Assembly (NCBI GenBank): GCA_027306785.1
Contig: DAHUZB010000032.1
Span: 1-51,550, forward strand
Direction: 5' to 3'
Length of the DNA stretch: 51,550 nucleotides
From: Vulcanimicrobiota bacterium
Lineage (GTDB): Bacteria > Vulcanimicrobiota > Vulcanimicrobiia > Vulcanimicrobiales > Vulcanimicrobiaceae
Positions 34,676 to 42,610 of this stretch are shown here, one piece after another (position 1 is the stretch's first letter; the number at the start of each line of letters is the position of its first letter). The translations under genes were made by a program, and so were the position numbers. The notes beneath the pieces are model-generated. The model worked only from the letters and a program-made list of their open reading frames with translations. It ran no database searches and was not told the origin of the DNA.

Positions 34676-35669
34676 TCGGCGTGCCCTTATAGCAGCCGAG
34701 CGTGTACGGGAAATCGTAGGTGGAGACGTAGTGGTACATCGTGACGAGCTTGCCGTCCCACATCACGGGACTCGTCGTGCCGTGACAGGCGTCTAAATCG
34801 GCGCTGGTGAGTATTTTTCCGTCGTACCACGGGCCGTAGATGCCGAAGCCGTCGAGCGCATAGCCGAGCAGCGAAGAGTTCTGCGTGGGCGATCCGTCGT
34901 CGTGCACGCACTGCTGCAGGTGGCCGTGCATGTGGTAGGTGCTCGATTGATCGGGATGTCCGTTGCACGAATCCTGAATCTCGTGCGCGACGCCGTCGTA
35001 TCCGGCCGCATCGAACGCATCGTAAATCGCGACGCCGGTGACGGTGATTCCGATCGTGCCGCCGGAGAGACAGCCGGGCGAGGCCGCCGCGGTGGGATCG
35101 GCGGGCAGGGTAAAGACGTCGTTCTGCGCGGCGATGTGGTTGGGATTGCGATCGTACTGATAGGCCGGATCGCTCGCGGCGATCGGAAAGACGCCCGCGG
35201 TTTCGGGGCCGACCGGTTCGCCGTTGCTGACGATCGTGCGCTGCGTACCGTTTACCGTCTCGGAGAAGGTGCCCGGATACGAGACGCTGCCTTGTACCGC
35301 GATCTTTTGGGTGTAGTTCCAGGTTCCGTTTGCCGTGTCGAGCCACGGGCCGGGCGCTCCGGCGGGCGATCCGTTGCGCGGGGTCGTGCAGAGATAGATG
35401 TAGCCCTGCTTCGCGCCGGTGGTGCTATATTTCAAATCGCCGAGCGGGAGTTTCGTGCAGTCGAGCGGGCCCGAGGACGTCATCGCGGTCGGGCAGGTGA
35501 ACGATGCGCTCGCCGTCGTCCCCGACGACGTGGGCGCGCCCGGCGCGCTCGATTGCACGACGGGAAGCCCGCTGCTTGCGGATGCGCTACCGCCTCCACC
35601 GCCGCCGCAGGCGGTGAGACTGAGGAGAGCTGCGGCCGCGCAGGCCGCGATACGCGCGAGAGGCGTCAT
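34653..35669 (-). CDS. YHYH-domain lipoprotein
   Basis: A 338-aa exported lipoprotein: signal ARIAACAAAALLSLTAC with lipobox LTAC (Cys21), a Gly/Ser-rich linker, then a YHYH domain with TYHMHGHLQQC, SLLGYALDGFGIYGPWYDG and a late MYHYVSTYDFPYTLGCYKG. The first YHYH is YHMH here. It is probably held in the outer face of the membrane. The function of the family is unknown. It diverges from the second two-component system over 115 bp. Confidence 0.85.
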   Translation of the reverse strand: MTPLARIAACAAAALLSLTACGGGGGGSASASSGLPVVQSSAPGAPTSSGTTASASFTCPTAMTSSGPLDCTKLPLGDLKYSTTGAKQGYIYLCTTPRNGSPAGAPGPWLDTANGTWNYTQKIAVQGSVSYPGTFSETVNGTQRTIVSNGEPVGPETAGVFPIAASDPAYQYDRNPNHIAAQNDVFTLPADPTAAASPGCLSGGTIGITVTGVAIYDAFDAAGYDGVAHEIQDSCNGHPDQSSTYHMHGHLQQCVHDDGSPTQNSSLLGYALDGFGIYGPWYDGKILTSADLDACHGTTSPVMWDGKLVTMYHYVSTYDFPYTLGCYKGTPIKVGPGA

Positions 35670-35784
35670 CGCTTCGATCCCTTCGTGTCGCGTGGAGTGA
35701 TGTGACCGCAGCGTAACGTGCGCGTTCCGGGATATCTTTGGGAGCGATCACAGGCCGGCTTAAGTTTGCATCCGAAAATCGAGG

Positions 35785-37053
35785 ATGATGATGCGACGGG
35801 TCTCCGCCCTCACGGCGATCGCGATCGTGCTGATGCTCGGCACGGGTGCCGCCGCGTGGATGATGCGCGTGCACGCGCTCGCGTCGGAAGTATCGGCGCA
35901 GGCGGATCTCGCGCGCACGCTCATCGACGCGGGGGCCGCTCCCGACCGGCGCTTCGTGCGCACGATCGTGCGTGACGATCTGCACGTGATCGTGGCGAAT
36001 TTCGAGACCGGACGCGTGATCGACGCCTTCGGCAGCGACCTGCGCGAGCATCCGCTGCCGCCCGCGATGCCGGGACCCGGCGGGCCCGAAGGACCGGGAG
36101 GTCCCGGCAGGCGCGCGCGGCCGCCCCGCTCGCCGTTCGTGGGGTTCGCGCTGCAACTCGCGCACATCGCACCGATCGCGATTCGTCGCGAGGGCGCGGT
36201 GATAACGGTGGCTCCCGGCGGACCGGCCTTGCTGCGCTTCCTCGCGATCGATGCGTTGCTCGTGCTGCTCGTCTCGACGCTCGCGATCTCGTTCGCCGTT
36301 CGGTACGCGGCGCGGCAGCGGCGCAGCGAACGGGCGGCGCTGCTCGCGAATCTCGAAGAGCGGCGTGCCGCCGCCGAGCGGTATCAGCGCTTTCTTGCCG
36401 AGACCGGGCACGAATTGCGTACGCCGCTGACGATCGTGAGCGGCTATGTGGACATTCTGCGCAAGAGCGACGTGCTCGCCGGTTTCGATCGGCGCGTGAT
36501 CGAGGGCATGTACGCCGAGACCACGCGCATGCGCGCGCTGGTGGAGAAGATGCTCACCCTCGCGCGCCTGAACTCGCCGGTGAGCGTGCCGCGTCTGCTC
36601 GATGCGGCCGACGCGGCGGCGGAGATTACGGCAACCGCGCAGCGGCGCTTTCCAGAGCGCGAGATCGCCCACATCCGCGAGCGCTCGGCGAGTATCGTGA
36701 TCGACGGTGACGATCTGACCGAAGCGCTCGGCAACCTGATCGAAAACGCGGTGAAGTACGCGCCGAACTCGCCGATCGCGGTGCGTTGCACGACCGACGG
36801 CGGCGGTGTGGCGATCGCGGTGAGCGACGGCGGTCCGGGCATTCCCGCCGAGGAGCGCGATGCGATCTTCGAGCGCTTCTATCGCGCGCGCGATCGCAGC
36901 GGAGCCGAGGGTTTAGGGCTCGGCCTCGCGATCGTCAAACGCGTGGTCGATCGCTGGAACGGGACGATCGATCTCGAATCCCGACCCGGGCGCACGGTCT
37001 TCACGCTGCGCTTTCCCGTCGCCGATGAGGAGTCTCATGCCGATTCTCGGTAA
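35785..37053 (+). CDS. Sensor histidine kinase
   Basis: A 422-aa kinase: TM1 (residues 6-25), a short extracytoplasmic region of about 120 residues with a Pro/Gly-rich stretch (PGPGGPEGPGGPGRRARPP), TM2 (LLRFLAIDALLVLLVSTLAI), HisKA with GHELRTPL (His209), and HATPase_c with NLIENAVKY, SDGGPGIP and EGLGLGLAI. No HAMP domain is evident. It overlaps the response regulator by about 17 bp. Three consecutive ATG codons (35785, 35788, 35791) make the start ambiguous by two residues. Confidence 0.94.
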   Translation: MMMRRVSALTAIAIVLMLGTGAAAWMMRVHALASEVSAQADLARTLIDAGAAPDRRFVRTIVRDDLHVIVANFETGRVIDAFGSDLREHPLPPAMPGPGGPEGPGGPGRRARPPRSPFVGFALQLAHIAPIAIRREGAVITVAPGGPALLRFLAIDALLVLLVSTLAISFAVRYAARQRRSERAALLANLEERRAAAERYQRFLAETGHELRTPLTIVSGYVDILRKSDVLAGFDRRVIEGMYAETTRMRALVEKMLTLARLNSPVSVPRLLDAADAAAEITATAQRRFPEREIAHIRERSASIVIDGDDLTEALGNLIENAVKYAPNSPIAVRCTTDGGGVAIAVSDGGPGIPAEERDAIFERFYRARDRSGAEGLGLGLAIVKRVVDRWNGTIDLESRPGRTVFTLRFPVADEESHADSR

Positions 37054-37723
37054 GCCCAACGTGCTCGTGATCGACGACGAGCCGAACATGCGCGAGATGC
37101 TCGAGATCGGTCTCTCGCAGCACGGCTTCGCCGTGTTATGCGCGAGCGACGGCGTACAGGCGCTCGCGATGCTCGAACGGGAGCAACCCGATATCATCGT
37201 GCTCGACGTGATGATGCCGAAGATCGACGGCGTTTCGCTCGTGCCGATGATCCGCCGCGTGACCGAGGCGCCGATCGTTATGCTCTCCGCCCGCACCGAC
37301 ACGCAGGACAAGATCGCCGCGCTCACCGCCGGTGCGGAAGATTACGTCGCCAAGCCCTTCGATCTCGGCGAGATCGCGGCGCGCCTGCGCTCGCAGCTGC
37401 GTCGCCCGCAGCTCACGCAGCGCGACGTGATTCGCTACGCGGATATCGTGATGGACGTGAATACGCGCGCGGTGGAGCGCGCCGGTGAAGCGCTGGTGCT
37501 GACCACGCGTGAATTCGATCTGCTTGCGACGCTGCTGCGCGAGCCGGGCCGCGTGTTCACCCGCGAACAGTTGCTCGATCGGGTGTGGGGTCTCGACGCG
37601 GCGGTCGAACCCAACGTCGTGGAGACGTACATTTCGTACCTGCGCTCGAAGCTCGGCGACCGCGGGGATAAACCGCTGATCCGAACGATCCGAAGAGTGG
37701 GATATACCGCCCGCACCGATTGA
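37037..37723 (+). CDS. OmpR-family response regulator
   Basis: A 228-aa regulator: receiver with IDDEP, phospho-acceptor Asp57 in IIVLDVMMPKIDG and Lys in YVAKPF, then a winged helix (TTREFDLLATLLREPGRVFT and VVETYISYLRSKLG). ATG 37037 has GAGGAG four bases upstream; ATG 37025 would add four residues. It is the partner of the preceding kinase. The next gene begins 11 bp downstream, so the putative outer-membrane protein is likely in the same operon. Confidence 0.95.
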   Translation: MPILGKPNVLVIDDEPNMREMLEIGLSQHGFAVLCASDGVQALAMLEREQPDIIVLDVMMPKIDGVSLVPMIRRVTEAPIVMLSARTDTQDKIAALTAGAEDYVAKPFDLGEIAARLRSQLRRPQLTQRDVIRYADIVMDVNTRAVERAGEALVLTTREFDLLATLLREPGRVFTREQLLDRVWGLDAAVEPNVVETYISYLRSKLGDRGDKPLIRTIRRVGYTARTD

Positions 37724-37734
37724 ACGGAGGCCCG

Positions 37735-38421
37735 ATGCTCGCGGCGCTTATCTTCCTCATCGCTCTCGCGACGCCGACGCCCGGGCCGGTCGTACCGCTG
37801 CAGACTCCGCCGCCGGAACCGAATCACCTCACGCTCGACGTGCAGACGGCGACGCTCGTGACCTCGGGGAACGCGTGGATCGGCGGGCACGGCGGCATGA
37901 CGCAGCTCGGTGCGCGGTACGAATTCCAGGCCACGCCGAAGGCGCGCTTTGCGAACACGCTGCAATGGGAGCGCCTCACGTCGCACTACGCGGCGGACGG
38001 CGGTCCACGTTGGAACTTCGACTACGATCAATTCGACGACGAGTTCGACGTGGAACTCGGGCGGCCGGATCTGCCGACGGGTGTCGGAATCGGCTACTTC
38101 TCGTACAATCCCGTTTACGATTACACGTCGACGTACAACCTGCGCGGCTTCGGGATCGGCGTGGATCGTTGGGCGAACTACTACATGCCGCGCTCGGTGT
38201 ACTACAGCCTGTGGTACTACCCGAGCCTGCGCGGACCCGATCTCGGTAACGGGCTCTACGGCGTGTTGCGCGCCGACGTCGGCGTTAATCTGCGCCCGAA
38301 CCTCGTGCAGCCGTGGAACCTTCGCATCGGCTTTGCGAGCGATACCTGGTTCGCGCGCAACGCCGCCGCCACCGATTCCGGCTTCAACGGCCCGTACATC
38401 GGCCTATCTTACTGGCATTGA
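37735..38421 (+). CDS. Putative outer-membrane or periplasmic beta-barrel protein
   Basis: A 228-aa exported protein with a short signal (MLAALIFLIALATPTPG), then alternating hydrophobic and aromatic strands: LTLDVQTATLV, FANTLQWERLT, GVGIGYFSYNP, YYMPRSVYYSLWYYP, NLRIGFASDTW, and a terminal GPYIGLSYWH ending in an aromatic/His pattern like an outer-membrane barrel strand. No family is recognised. ACGGAGG lies 4 bp before the ATG. Expression is probably tied to the two-component pair. Confidence 0.7.
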   Translation: MLAALIFLIALATPTPGPVVPLQTPPPEPNHLTLDVQTATLVTSGNAWIGGHGGMTQLGARYEFQATPKARFANTLQWERLTSHYAADGGPRWNFDYDQFDDEFDVELGRPDLPTGVGIGYFSYNPVYDYTSTYNLRGFGIGVDRWANYYMPRSVYYSLWYYPSLRGPDLGNGLYGVLRADVGVNLRPNLVQPWNLRIGFASDTWFARNAAATDSGFNGPYIGLSYWH

Positions 38422-38442
38422 GCGGGGTTCGCGGACTAGGCG

Positions 38443-38757
38443 CTACTCGGTGACTTCCTCGCGCGTCTTTTTTGCGTCGCCCGCGTAGAAGCCGAACCGG
38501 CCTTTGATGTGCTCCCAGCCGGACTTCGGCTCGCCGTAAACCCAGGCGATATCGGGGACCCGCTCGGAGCCGTTCACGAAGTCGGCGTAGTAGCACGTGC
38601 CCTTGTAGGGGCAGGTGTAGTCGTGCTGCGTGAGCTGCAATTTCGGGTTGACGGTCGAGGGGTCGAAGTACCAGTTCCCTTCGACCTTCTGCACCTGCCC
38701 CTCGCGGGCGTCGGCGAGCACTTCGCCGGTGGATTTCTCGATGATTCGTACGCGCAT
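38443..38757 (-). CDS. DUF427 protein
   Basis: A 104-aa DUF427 protein, with VLADAREGQVQKVEGNWYF and the conserved CPYKGTCYYADF (about residues 48-59). The family has a small beta-rich fold and unknown function. Upstream in-frame ATGs at 38850 and 38868 would extend it by 31 or 37 residues with no family match, so MRVRIIEK is preferred; GGAGGGGG lies 12-19 bp upstream. It diverges from the SPFH gene. Confidence 0.82.
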   Translation of the reverse strand: MRVRIIEKSTGEVLADAREGQVQKVEGNWYFDPSTVNPKLQLTQHDYTCPYKGTCYYADFVNGSERVPDIAWVYGEPKSGWEHIKGRFGFYAGDAKKTREEVTE

Positions 38758-38891
38758 GGTACCGGTTGCGACCCCCTCCGTCATGGATTGGATGCATCTT
38801 TTCTCGCCGTCGGCCGTAACCTTTCCGGGCGCGCGGGATAGAATGTCCATGGAGCCGTTTTCTCTCACCGTATTCGAGTAAGGAGTTCTTT

Positions 38892-39749
38892 GTGGCGCTT
38901 CGTAACGTCGTCTCGACCCTCAACAATGAAGGCAAGGAGGTCATGGGCCCGACCGTGTTGCTGTTCCACGTCCCGTCGGACGGCATTGCGAACGGCACAT
39001 TGCTGACGGTCGAGAGCAATCACTTCTGCGTGCTGAAATCGCGCGGCGCGATTCTGAACGTGTACGAGACGGGGCAGTATCAGGTGGAGACGCCGCAGCA
39101 TCCGCTCTTCGGCTCGATCCAAACCGCATTCTACGGCGGCCAGAACCCGTGGCAGTACGAAGCGATCTACCTGAACCGCGCCAAGCTCGTCTGCACGACC
39201 CAAGGGCAAGCGCTCTCGAAAGAGATGGCCGAGATGGAGTACAGCGTGGATTATTACATCCACGTCGATACGGCCGACGACGCGGTGAAGCTCGTGCAGC
39301 ATATGCCGTATTCGGGGCACTTCATCACGACCGATAACGTGAATGCCTACGCGGGTCCCGTGATCGAACAGGCGATCAACCAGATCGTGCAGTGCACGCC
39401 GCTCGAACAGGTGAACGAGAAGATCCAAGAGATTACCGAAGGCGTGCACGACAAGCTCTCGCAGTTCCTCAAGGAGTACGGCATCCAGCTCAACAGCGTG
39501 AAGGTGCTGGTGCGCCCCTCCGACGAGCTGATGAAGTCGCTGATCTCGCTCAAGGCCTTCGGTCTCTCCGAAGTCGACGCGGTGCGCTACTATTGCGCGC
39601 TCGAGATGGCGCGGCGCGGCGTGATCAGCGCGCCGAACATGGCCTGCGGCGAGGGCTTCAACATCAGCGGATCGTCGCCGATGGTGCAAGTGCCGCTCGG
39701 CAACAGCAACGGCGGCGGCAACGGCAAGCGGACGGCCGAGAGCGCCTGA
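38892..39749 (+). CDS. SPFH/Band 7-like membrane-associated protein
   Basis: A 285-aa protein with an SPFH-like core: ESNHFCVLKSRGAILNVYETGQY (early beta-strands), AKLVCTTQGQALSKEMAEME (strand pair plus helix), then a helical ITEGVHDKLSQFLKEYGIQL coil typical of prohibitin-homology domains. There is no N-terminal TM helix, so it may attach peripherally to the membrane or to a partner. AAGGAG seven bases before GTG 38892 is a strong ribosome-binding site. The next gene overlaps its stop (TGATG), suggesting the two products act together. Confidence 0.8.
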   Translation: MALRNVVSTLNNEGKEVMGPTVLLFHVPSDGIANGTLLTVESNHFCVLKSRGAILNVYETGQYQVETPQHPLFGSIQTAFYGGQNPWQYEAIYLNRAKLVCTTQGQALSKEMAEMEYSVDYYIHVDTADDAVKLVQHMPYSGHFITTDNVNAYAGPVIEQAINQIVQCTPLEQVNEKIQEITEGVHDKLSQFLKEYGIQLNSVKVLVRPSDELMKSLISLKAFGLSEVDAVRYYCALEMARRGVISAPNMACGEGFNISGSSPMVQVPLGNSNGGGNGKRTAESA

Positions 39750-40303
39750 TGGATCGCCGCATCTCCGAGATCGAGGACGGCTTCGAGCGTGAGCTCGGAG
39801 CCCTCCTCGGCTCCGTCAACTTCAGCGGCTATACCGATCGCACGCGGCTGCGCAGCGACGATCTCGCGGTGCGCAACGCCGCCGGGCGTTACGTGCTCGA
39901 AGCCAAGCAGTCGCTGGGCGCCGCGATTTCCGCGTGGTGGAATGACGCCGCCGGTGAACCGACGCGCGAGAACCCGTTCCCGCCCGCCGAGGTGAGCCGC
40001 AAGCTGCGCGACCTGCGCGCGTTCGAGCAGTCGCTCGCCGATCTGGAAACGACGATCCGCAACGCCGCCACGCCCGATCTCGATGCGGTGTGGAATCACC
40101 GCAGCGACGGCGCGAACGTGCTGCAGAGCCTGGTGACGCTCGATCGCGCGCTGCTGCAGAACGCACGTGCGCTCGCGGTTGCGGCAACGTCGGTCACAAA
40201 GGCAACACTCGGCGAGGGCGACGTGCGCGAGGTGCTAGCGGAAGCGTTACAGGCGCTCAACGCCGCGATCGCATCGCGACGCGATCTCATCGCGTCGTTG
40301 TGA
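39749..40303 (+). CDS. Helical protein coupled to the SPFH gene, unknown function
   Basis: A 184-aa acidic, almost entirely helical protein with heptad-like Leu/Ala patterns (residues 85-115 and 130-175) consistent with coiled coils. It has no signal peptide, TM helix or catalytic motif. Its ATG overlaps the SPFH stop, so the two are translationally coupled and probably act in one complex. It converges with the dehydrogenase gene (24-bp gap). Confidence 0.75.
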   Translation: MDRRISEIEDGFERELGALLGSVNFSGYTDRTRLRSDDLAVRNAAGRYVLEAKQSLGAAISAWWNDAAGEPTRENPFPPAEVSRKLRDLRAFEQSLADLETTIRNAATPDLDAVWNHRSDGANVLQSLVTLDRALLQNARALAVAATSVTKATLGEGDVREVLAEALQALNAAIASRRDLIASL

Positions 40304-40327
40304 GCAGCGTTTCGGGCGCTCCGCGCA

Positions 40328-41323
40328 TCATGAACGACGCGGTATGTCGTCGAGATGCCCGTCGGCGAGTGTTCGAAGCACGTCGGCAGAGTCGCAGAGT
40401 TCGCTGAGGGCGAATGCGCCCGCGCGATCCGCGCTATGCGCGCGATGAGCGGCTTCGATCGCAATCGGTGCGGTGACCGCATAGATATCGCGCCCGCTTG
40501 CCGCGGCTCGTCGCGTTGCCTCTCCGTACCGAACCACGGTTTCGACGAGGAATCGCTGCGTCGAACGCCCGCGTTCGTCGGCCGCGGCGGGAGGCGGCGT
40601 GGCGGGATCACGCAGATCGCGCAGCGGTGCCTCATTGAGGTACGTGTGCATTTCGGTAACGTGTATCCGGCGCGACGCCAGGATCATCTCCGTGAACGGA
40701 AGTTCGATGACGTCTTGCAATCCGAACGGTTGCGGAAATGCCCACGGCTCCGGAGCGGGGCGATCGAGCGGCGTGAGTTCTCCGTTTGCGATGACGAGAC
40801 GCTGCGCCGTATTACGCTGCCCGGTAATGCGCGTTCCGGACGTCGGCCACCAATGGTCGAGTGCGATCGCGACGTCGATCCGATCAGCAGCCTCCCAATC
40901 GTCCATTGCGTAGCTGACGAGCAAGTCGGCAAAAGCTCCGTAGAAGCTCGCGGCAGGCACGAGCGTAACGCCGCGTTCGCGAGCCCGCTCGGCATATGAT
41001 GCGAACGTGTTCATCGCGCCCCCCTGTTCGGCCGTAACGTCGATGTAATCGATTTCGGCTCGCAGTGCCGCCTCGATCACCGGCGGGGCCGTATCGAGAA
41101 ACGGTCCGGCGCAGTTGATCACGGCGTCGGCATCCGCAAAGGCGCGGTCGAGCGCTTCGCCGGAATCGATCGAGGCGGTGCGCCTCTCAACGCGCTCGCC
41201 GAATGCCTCGAGGAGCTTGCGCCCGTCGCGACCGACGGCGATCGGCCTATCGCCGCGCCGCAGAAGCTCGTCGACAACGAAGCGCCCTGTGTGGCCCGCG
41301 GCTCCGTAGACGGCAATATGCAT
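40328..41323 (-). CDS. Saccharopine-dehydrogenase-like NAD(P)-binding protein
   Basis: A 331-aa Rossmann protein: N-terminal IAVYGAAGHTGRFVVDELL, the AVINCAGPFLDTAPPV turn and DYIDVTAEQGG, the saccharopine-dehydrogenase/trans-acting enoyl-reductase pattern. It would act as an NAD(P)-dependent reductase; the substrate is unknown. GAGGAG precedes the ATG. It diverges from a TetR gene over a 59-bp region with two related palindromes, so it is probably repressed by that TetR protein. Confidence 0.87.
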   Translation of the reverse strand: MHIAVYGAAGHTGRFVVDELLRRGDRPIAVGRDGRKLLEAFGERVERRTASIDSGEALDRAFADADAVINCAGPFLDTAPPVIEAALRAEIDYIDVTAEQGGAMNTFASYAERARERGVTLVPAASFYGAFADLLVSYAMDDWEAADRIDVAIALDHWWPTSGTRITGQRNTAQRLVIANGELTPLDRPAPEPWAFPQPFGLQDVIELPFTEMILASRRIHVTEMHTYLNEAPLRDLRDPATPPPAAADERGRSTQRFLVETVVRYGEATRRAAASGRDIYAVTAPIAIEAAHRAHSADRAGAFALSELCDSADVLRTLADGHLDDIPRRS

Positions 41324-41335
41324 GGCTTCTCCTCG

Positions 41336-41381
41336 ATACAGGCCGGTATGTTTTGTTGCATTGAAACATACAGGTCTGTAT
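41336..41381. promoter_or_regulatory. Paired TetR-type operators
   Basis: Two 14-bp palindromes, ATACAGGCCGGTAT (41336-41349, one arm mismatch) and ATACAG-GT-CTGTAT (41368-41381, perfect six-base arms), lie 32 bp apart centre to centre, about three helical turns. Between them GTATGTTT and AAACATAC form a further inverted pair with a 10-bp gap. They fill the gap between the divergent dehydrogenase and tetR, and the second abuts the tetR ATG. Confidence 0.75.
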
Positions 41382-41382
41382 C

Positions 41383-41958
41383 ATGTCAATGATGGCTGGA
41401 CACGACGAAGTGCGGGACCGGATCCTGCGGACTGCATCGGAGCTGTTTTACCGAGAGGGCGCCCGCGCCGTAGGTGTGGATCTCATCGTCGAGCGCGCAG
41501 GCGTTGCAAAGACCAGTCTCTATCGCCACTTCCACACCAAAGACGACCTGATCGCGGCGTTTCTCGAGCGTGAAGACGAAGAGTTTTGGCAGCAGTGGGA
41601 GCGGGTTGCCGAGCAACATCGGGCCGACGCCGAGGCGGAACTCGACGCGCACATGCGCTGGATCGGGGAGCGCCTCGGCCGGCCGAACTATCGGGGCTGC
41701 CCGCAACTGAACATGGCCGCCGAGTTTCCCGACCCCGCGCATCCTGCCCGCACGGTCGCCATCGCGCACAAAAGAGAGCTTCGTCGCCGTCTGATGGGTC
41801 TCGCCCGGCGTCTCAAGGTACGGCGTGCCGACGCGCTTGCCGCGCAGTTACTCGTGCTCATCAACGGTGCGTTCGTGAGCGCGCAGGCGCTCGATGCGGC
41901 CGAAGCGATTCCCGTTCTTACGGCCGCAGCGCGCGCCTTGGTCACCGCCGCCCGTTAA
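41383..41958 (+). CDS. TetR-family transcriptional regulator
   Basis: A 191-aa TetR repressor. N-terminal HTH: DRILRTASELFYREGARAVG then VDLIVERAGVAKTSLYRHF (about residues 28-46). The C-terminal ligand domain has RPNYRGCPQLNMAAEFPDP. Starts are possible at 41383, 41389 and 41392; the operator ends one base before the first. It probably regulates itself and the divergent dehydrogenase. It directly precedes the comM-tail array. Confidence 0.92.
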   Translation: MSMMAGHDEVRDRILRTASELFYREGARAVGVDLIVERAGVAKTSLYRHFHTKDDLIAAFLEREDEEFWQQWERVAEQHRADAEAELDAHMRWIGERLGRPNYRGCPQLNMAAEFPDPAHPARTVAIAHKRELRRRLMGLARRLKVRRADALAAQLLVLINGAFVSAQALDAAEAIPVLTAAARALVTAAR

Positions 41959-41993
41959 CGCGGATTCCGGCCGGTCGCGTATTCGACGATTGC

Positions 41994-42172
41994 CTAGGCC
42001 GCGCGGCCGTCGAGGCGTTCCAGGCTGCGGTACTTGGATTGCTTCTGCAACGTGCTCGGCGCGGATCGCGTCGCAGGCGGCGAGATCGGCGATGGTGCGG
42101 GCTACGCGAGCGATGCGGTCGAGCGCTCGGGCCGAGAATCCGAACGTGCGTTCGGTGTCGGCCAGCATTTTC
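41994..42172 (-). pseudogene. Degenerate copy 1 of the comM 3' end
   Basis: Reads on the minus strand as the last 50 or so codons of comM, ending at a TAG (41994-41996) like the intact gene. The segment 42062-42143 is nearly identical to comM (FSARALDRIARVARTIADLA). The 3'-proximal 60 bp are more diverged and carry a 1-base insertion that shifts frame. Similarity ends near 42163-42172. It is the oldest-looking of three comM tails and marks the outer boundary of the array. Confidence 0.85.
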
Positions 42173-42298
42173 TCTCGTTTTGGCAGACGTATGGCGGCGG
42201 TTTTTGTCTATTTGGCTGCCAAATGGCGGACAAATGTTGTTCTGGGCTGAAATTTCAGGTATGATCGTCGCAACTGAGCACCCCTAGGAGATCCCACC
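42173..42298 (+). promoter_or_regulatory. Promoter and operator of the toxin-antitoxin pair
   Basis: TTGTTC (42237-42242) and TATGAT (42260-42265) are separated by 17 bp, a good sigma-70 promoter. Just upstream is the palindrome ATTTGGC-T-GCCAAAT (42210-42224), a likely operator for autorepression by the ribbon-helix-helix antitoxin. AGGAG at 42287-42291 serves the antitoxin ATG. The rest of this stretch is AT-richer unique sequence. Confidence 0.65.
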
Positions 42299-42592
42299 AT
42301 GCCACGGACAATGCCGCGCCGAGATGCGCGGGTTACCGTCCGCCTCACGCCCGAAGAGCGTGACTTCATCTTGCGAGCAGCTTCGATCGAAACAAATGGC
42401 GACGTCTCTCGCTTTGTCGCGTCCGCAGCTGCCAAAATGGCGAAAGTCGTCATTCACGAGCACGGCGTGTCGCAAGTAAACGATCAAATGCGTGTGCGCT
42501 TTTATGATGTGCTCCTCAATCCACCGAAGCCCACCGAAGAACTCGTTGCCCTTGCCGCGAAGCACGTGCCGGACGGCTTTGAATTGGAATAG
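42299..42592 (+). CDS. tacA: DUF1778 antitoxin (TacA-like)
   Basis: A 97-aa DUF1778 protein. Residues about 9-30 (DARVTVRLTPEERDFILRAA) form a ribbon-helix-helix DNA-binding domain, followed by a dimer helix; the C-terminus (LNPPKPTEELVALA) resembles the segment that wraps the toxin in TacA. It should neutralise the GNAT toxin and repress the operon. The start 42299 has AGGAG upstream. It is the first gene of the insert between comM copies 1 and 2. Confidence 0.85.
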   Translation: MPRTMPRRDARVTVRLTPEERDFILRAASIETNGDVSRFVASAAAKMAKVVIHEHGVSQVNDQMRVRFYDVLLNPPKPTEELVALAAKHVPDGFELE

Positions 42593-42610
42593 TCTGAAAA
42601 GGCAACACGG

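Noticed and set aside
41848-42168. A 106-aa minus-strand frame across copy 1 and the end of tetR
   Set aside because: It begins in the degenerate comM tail, shifts frame and runs antisense through tetR; it is a remnant plus shadow.
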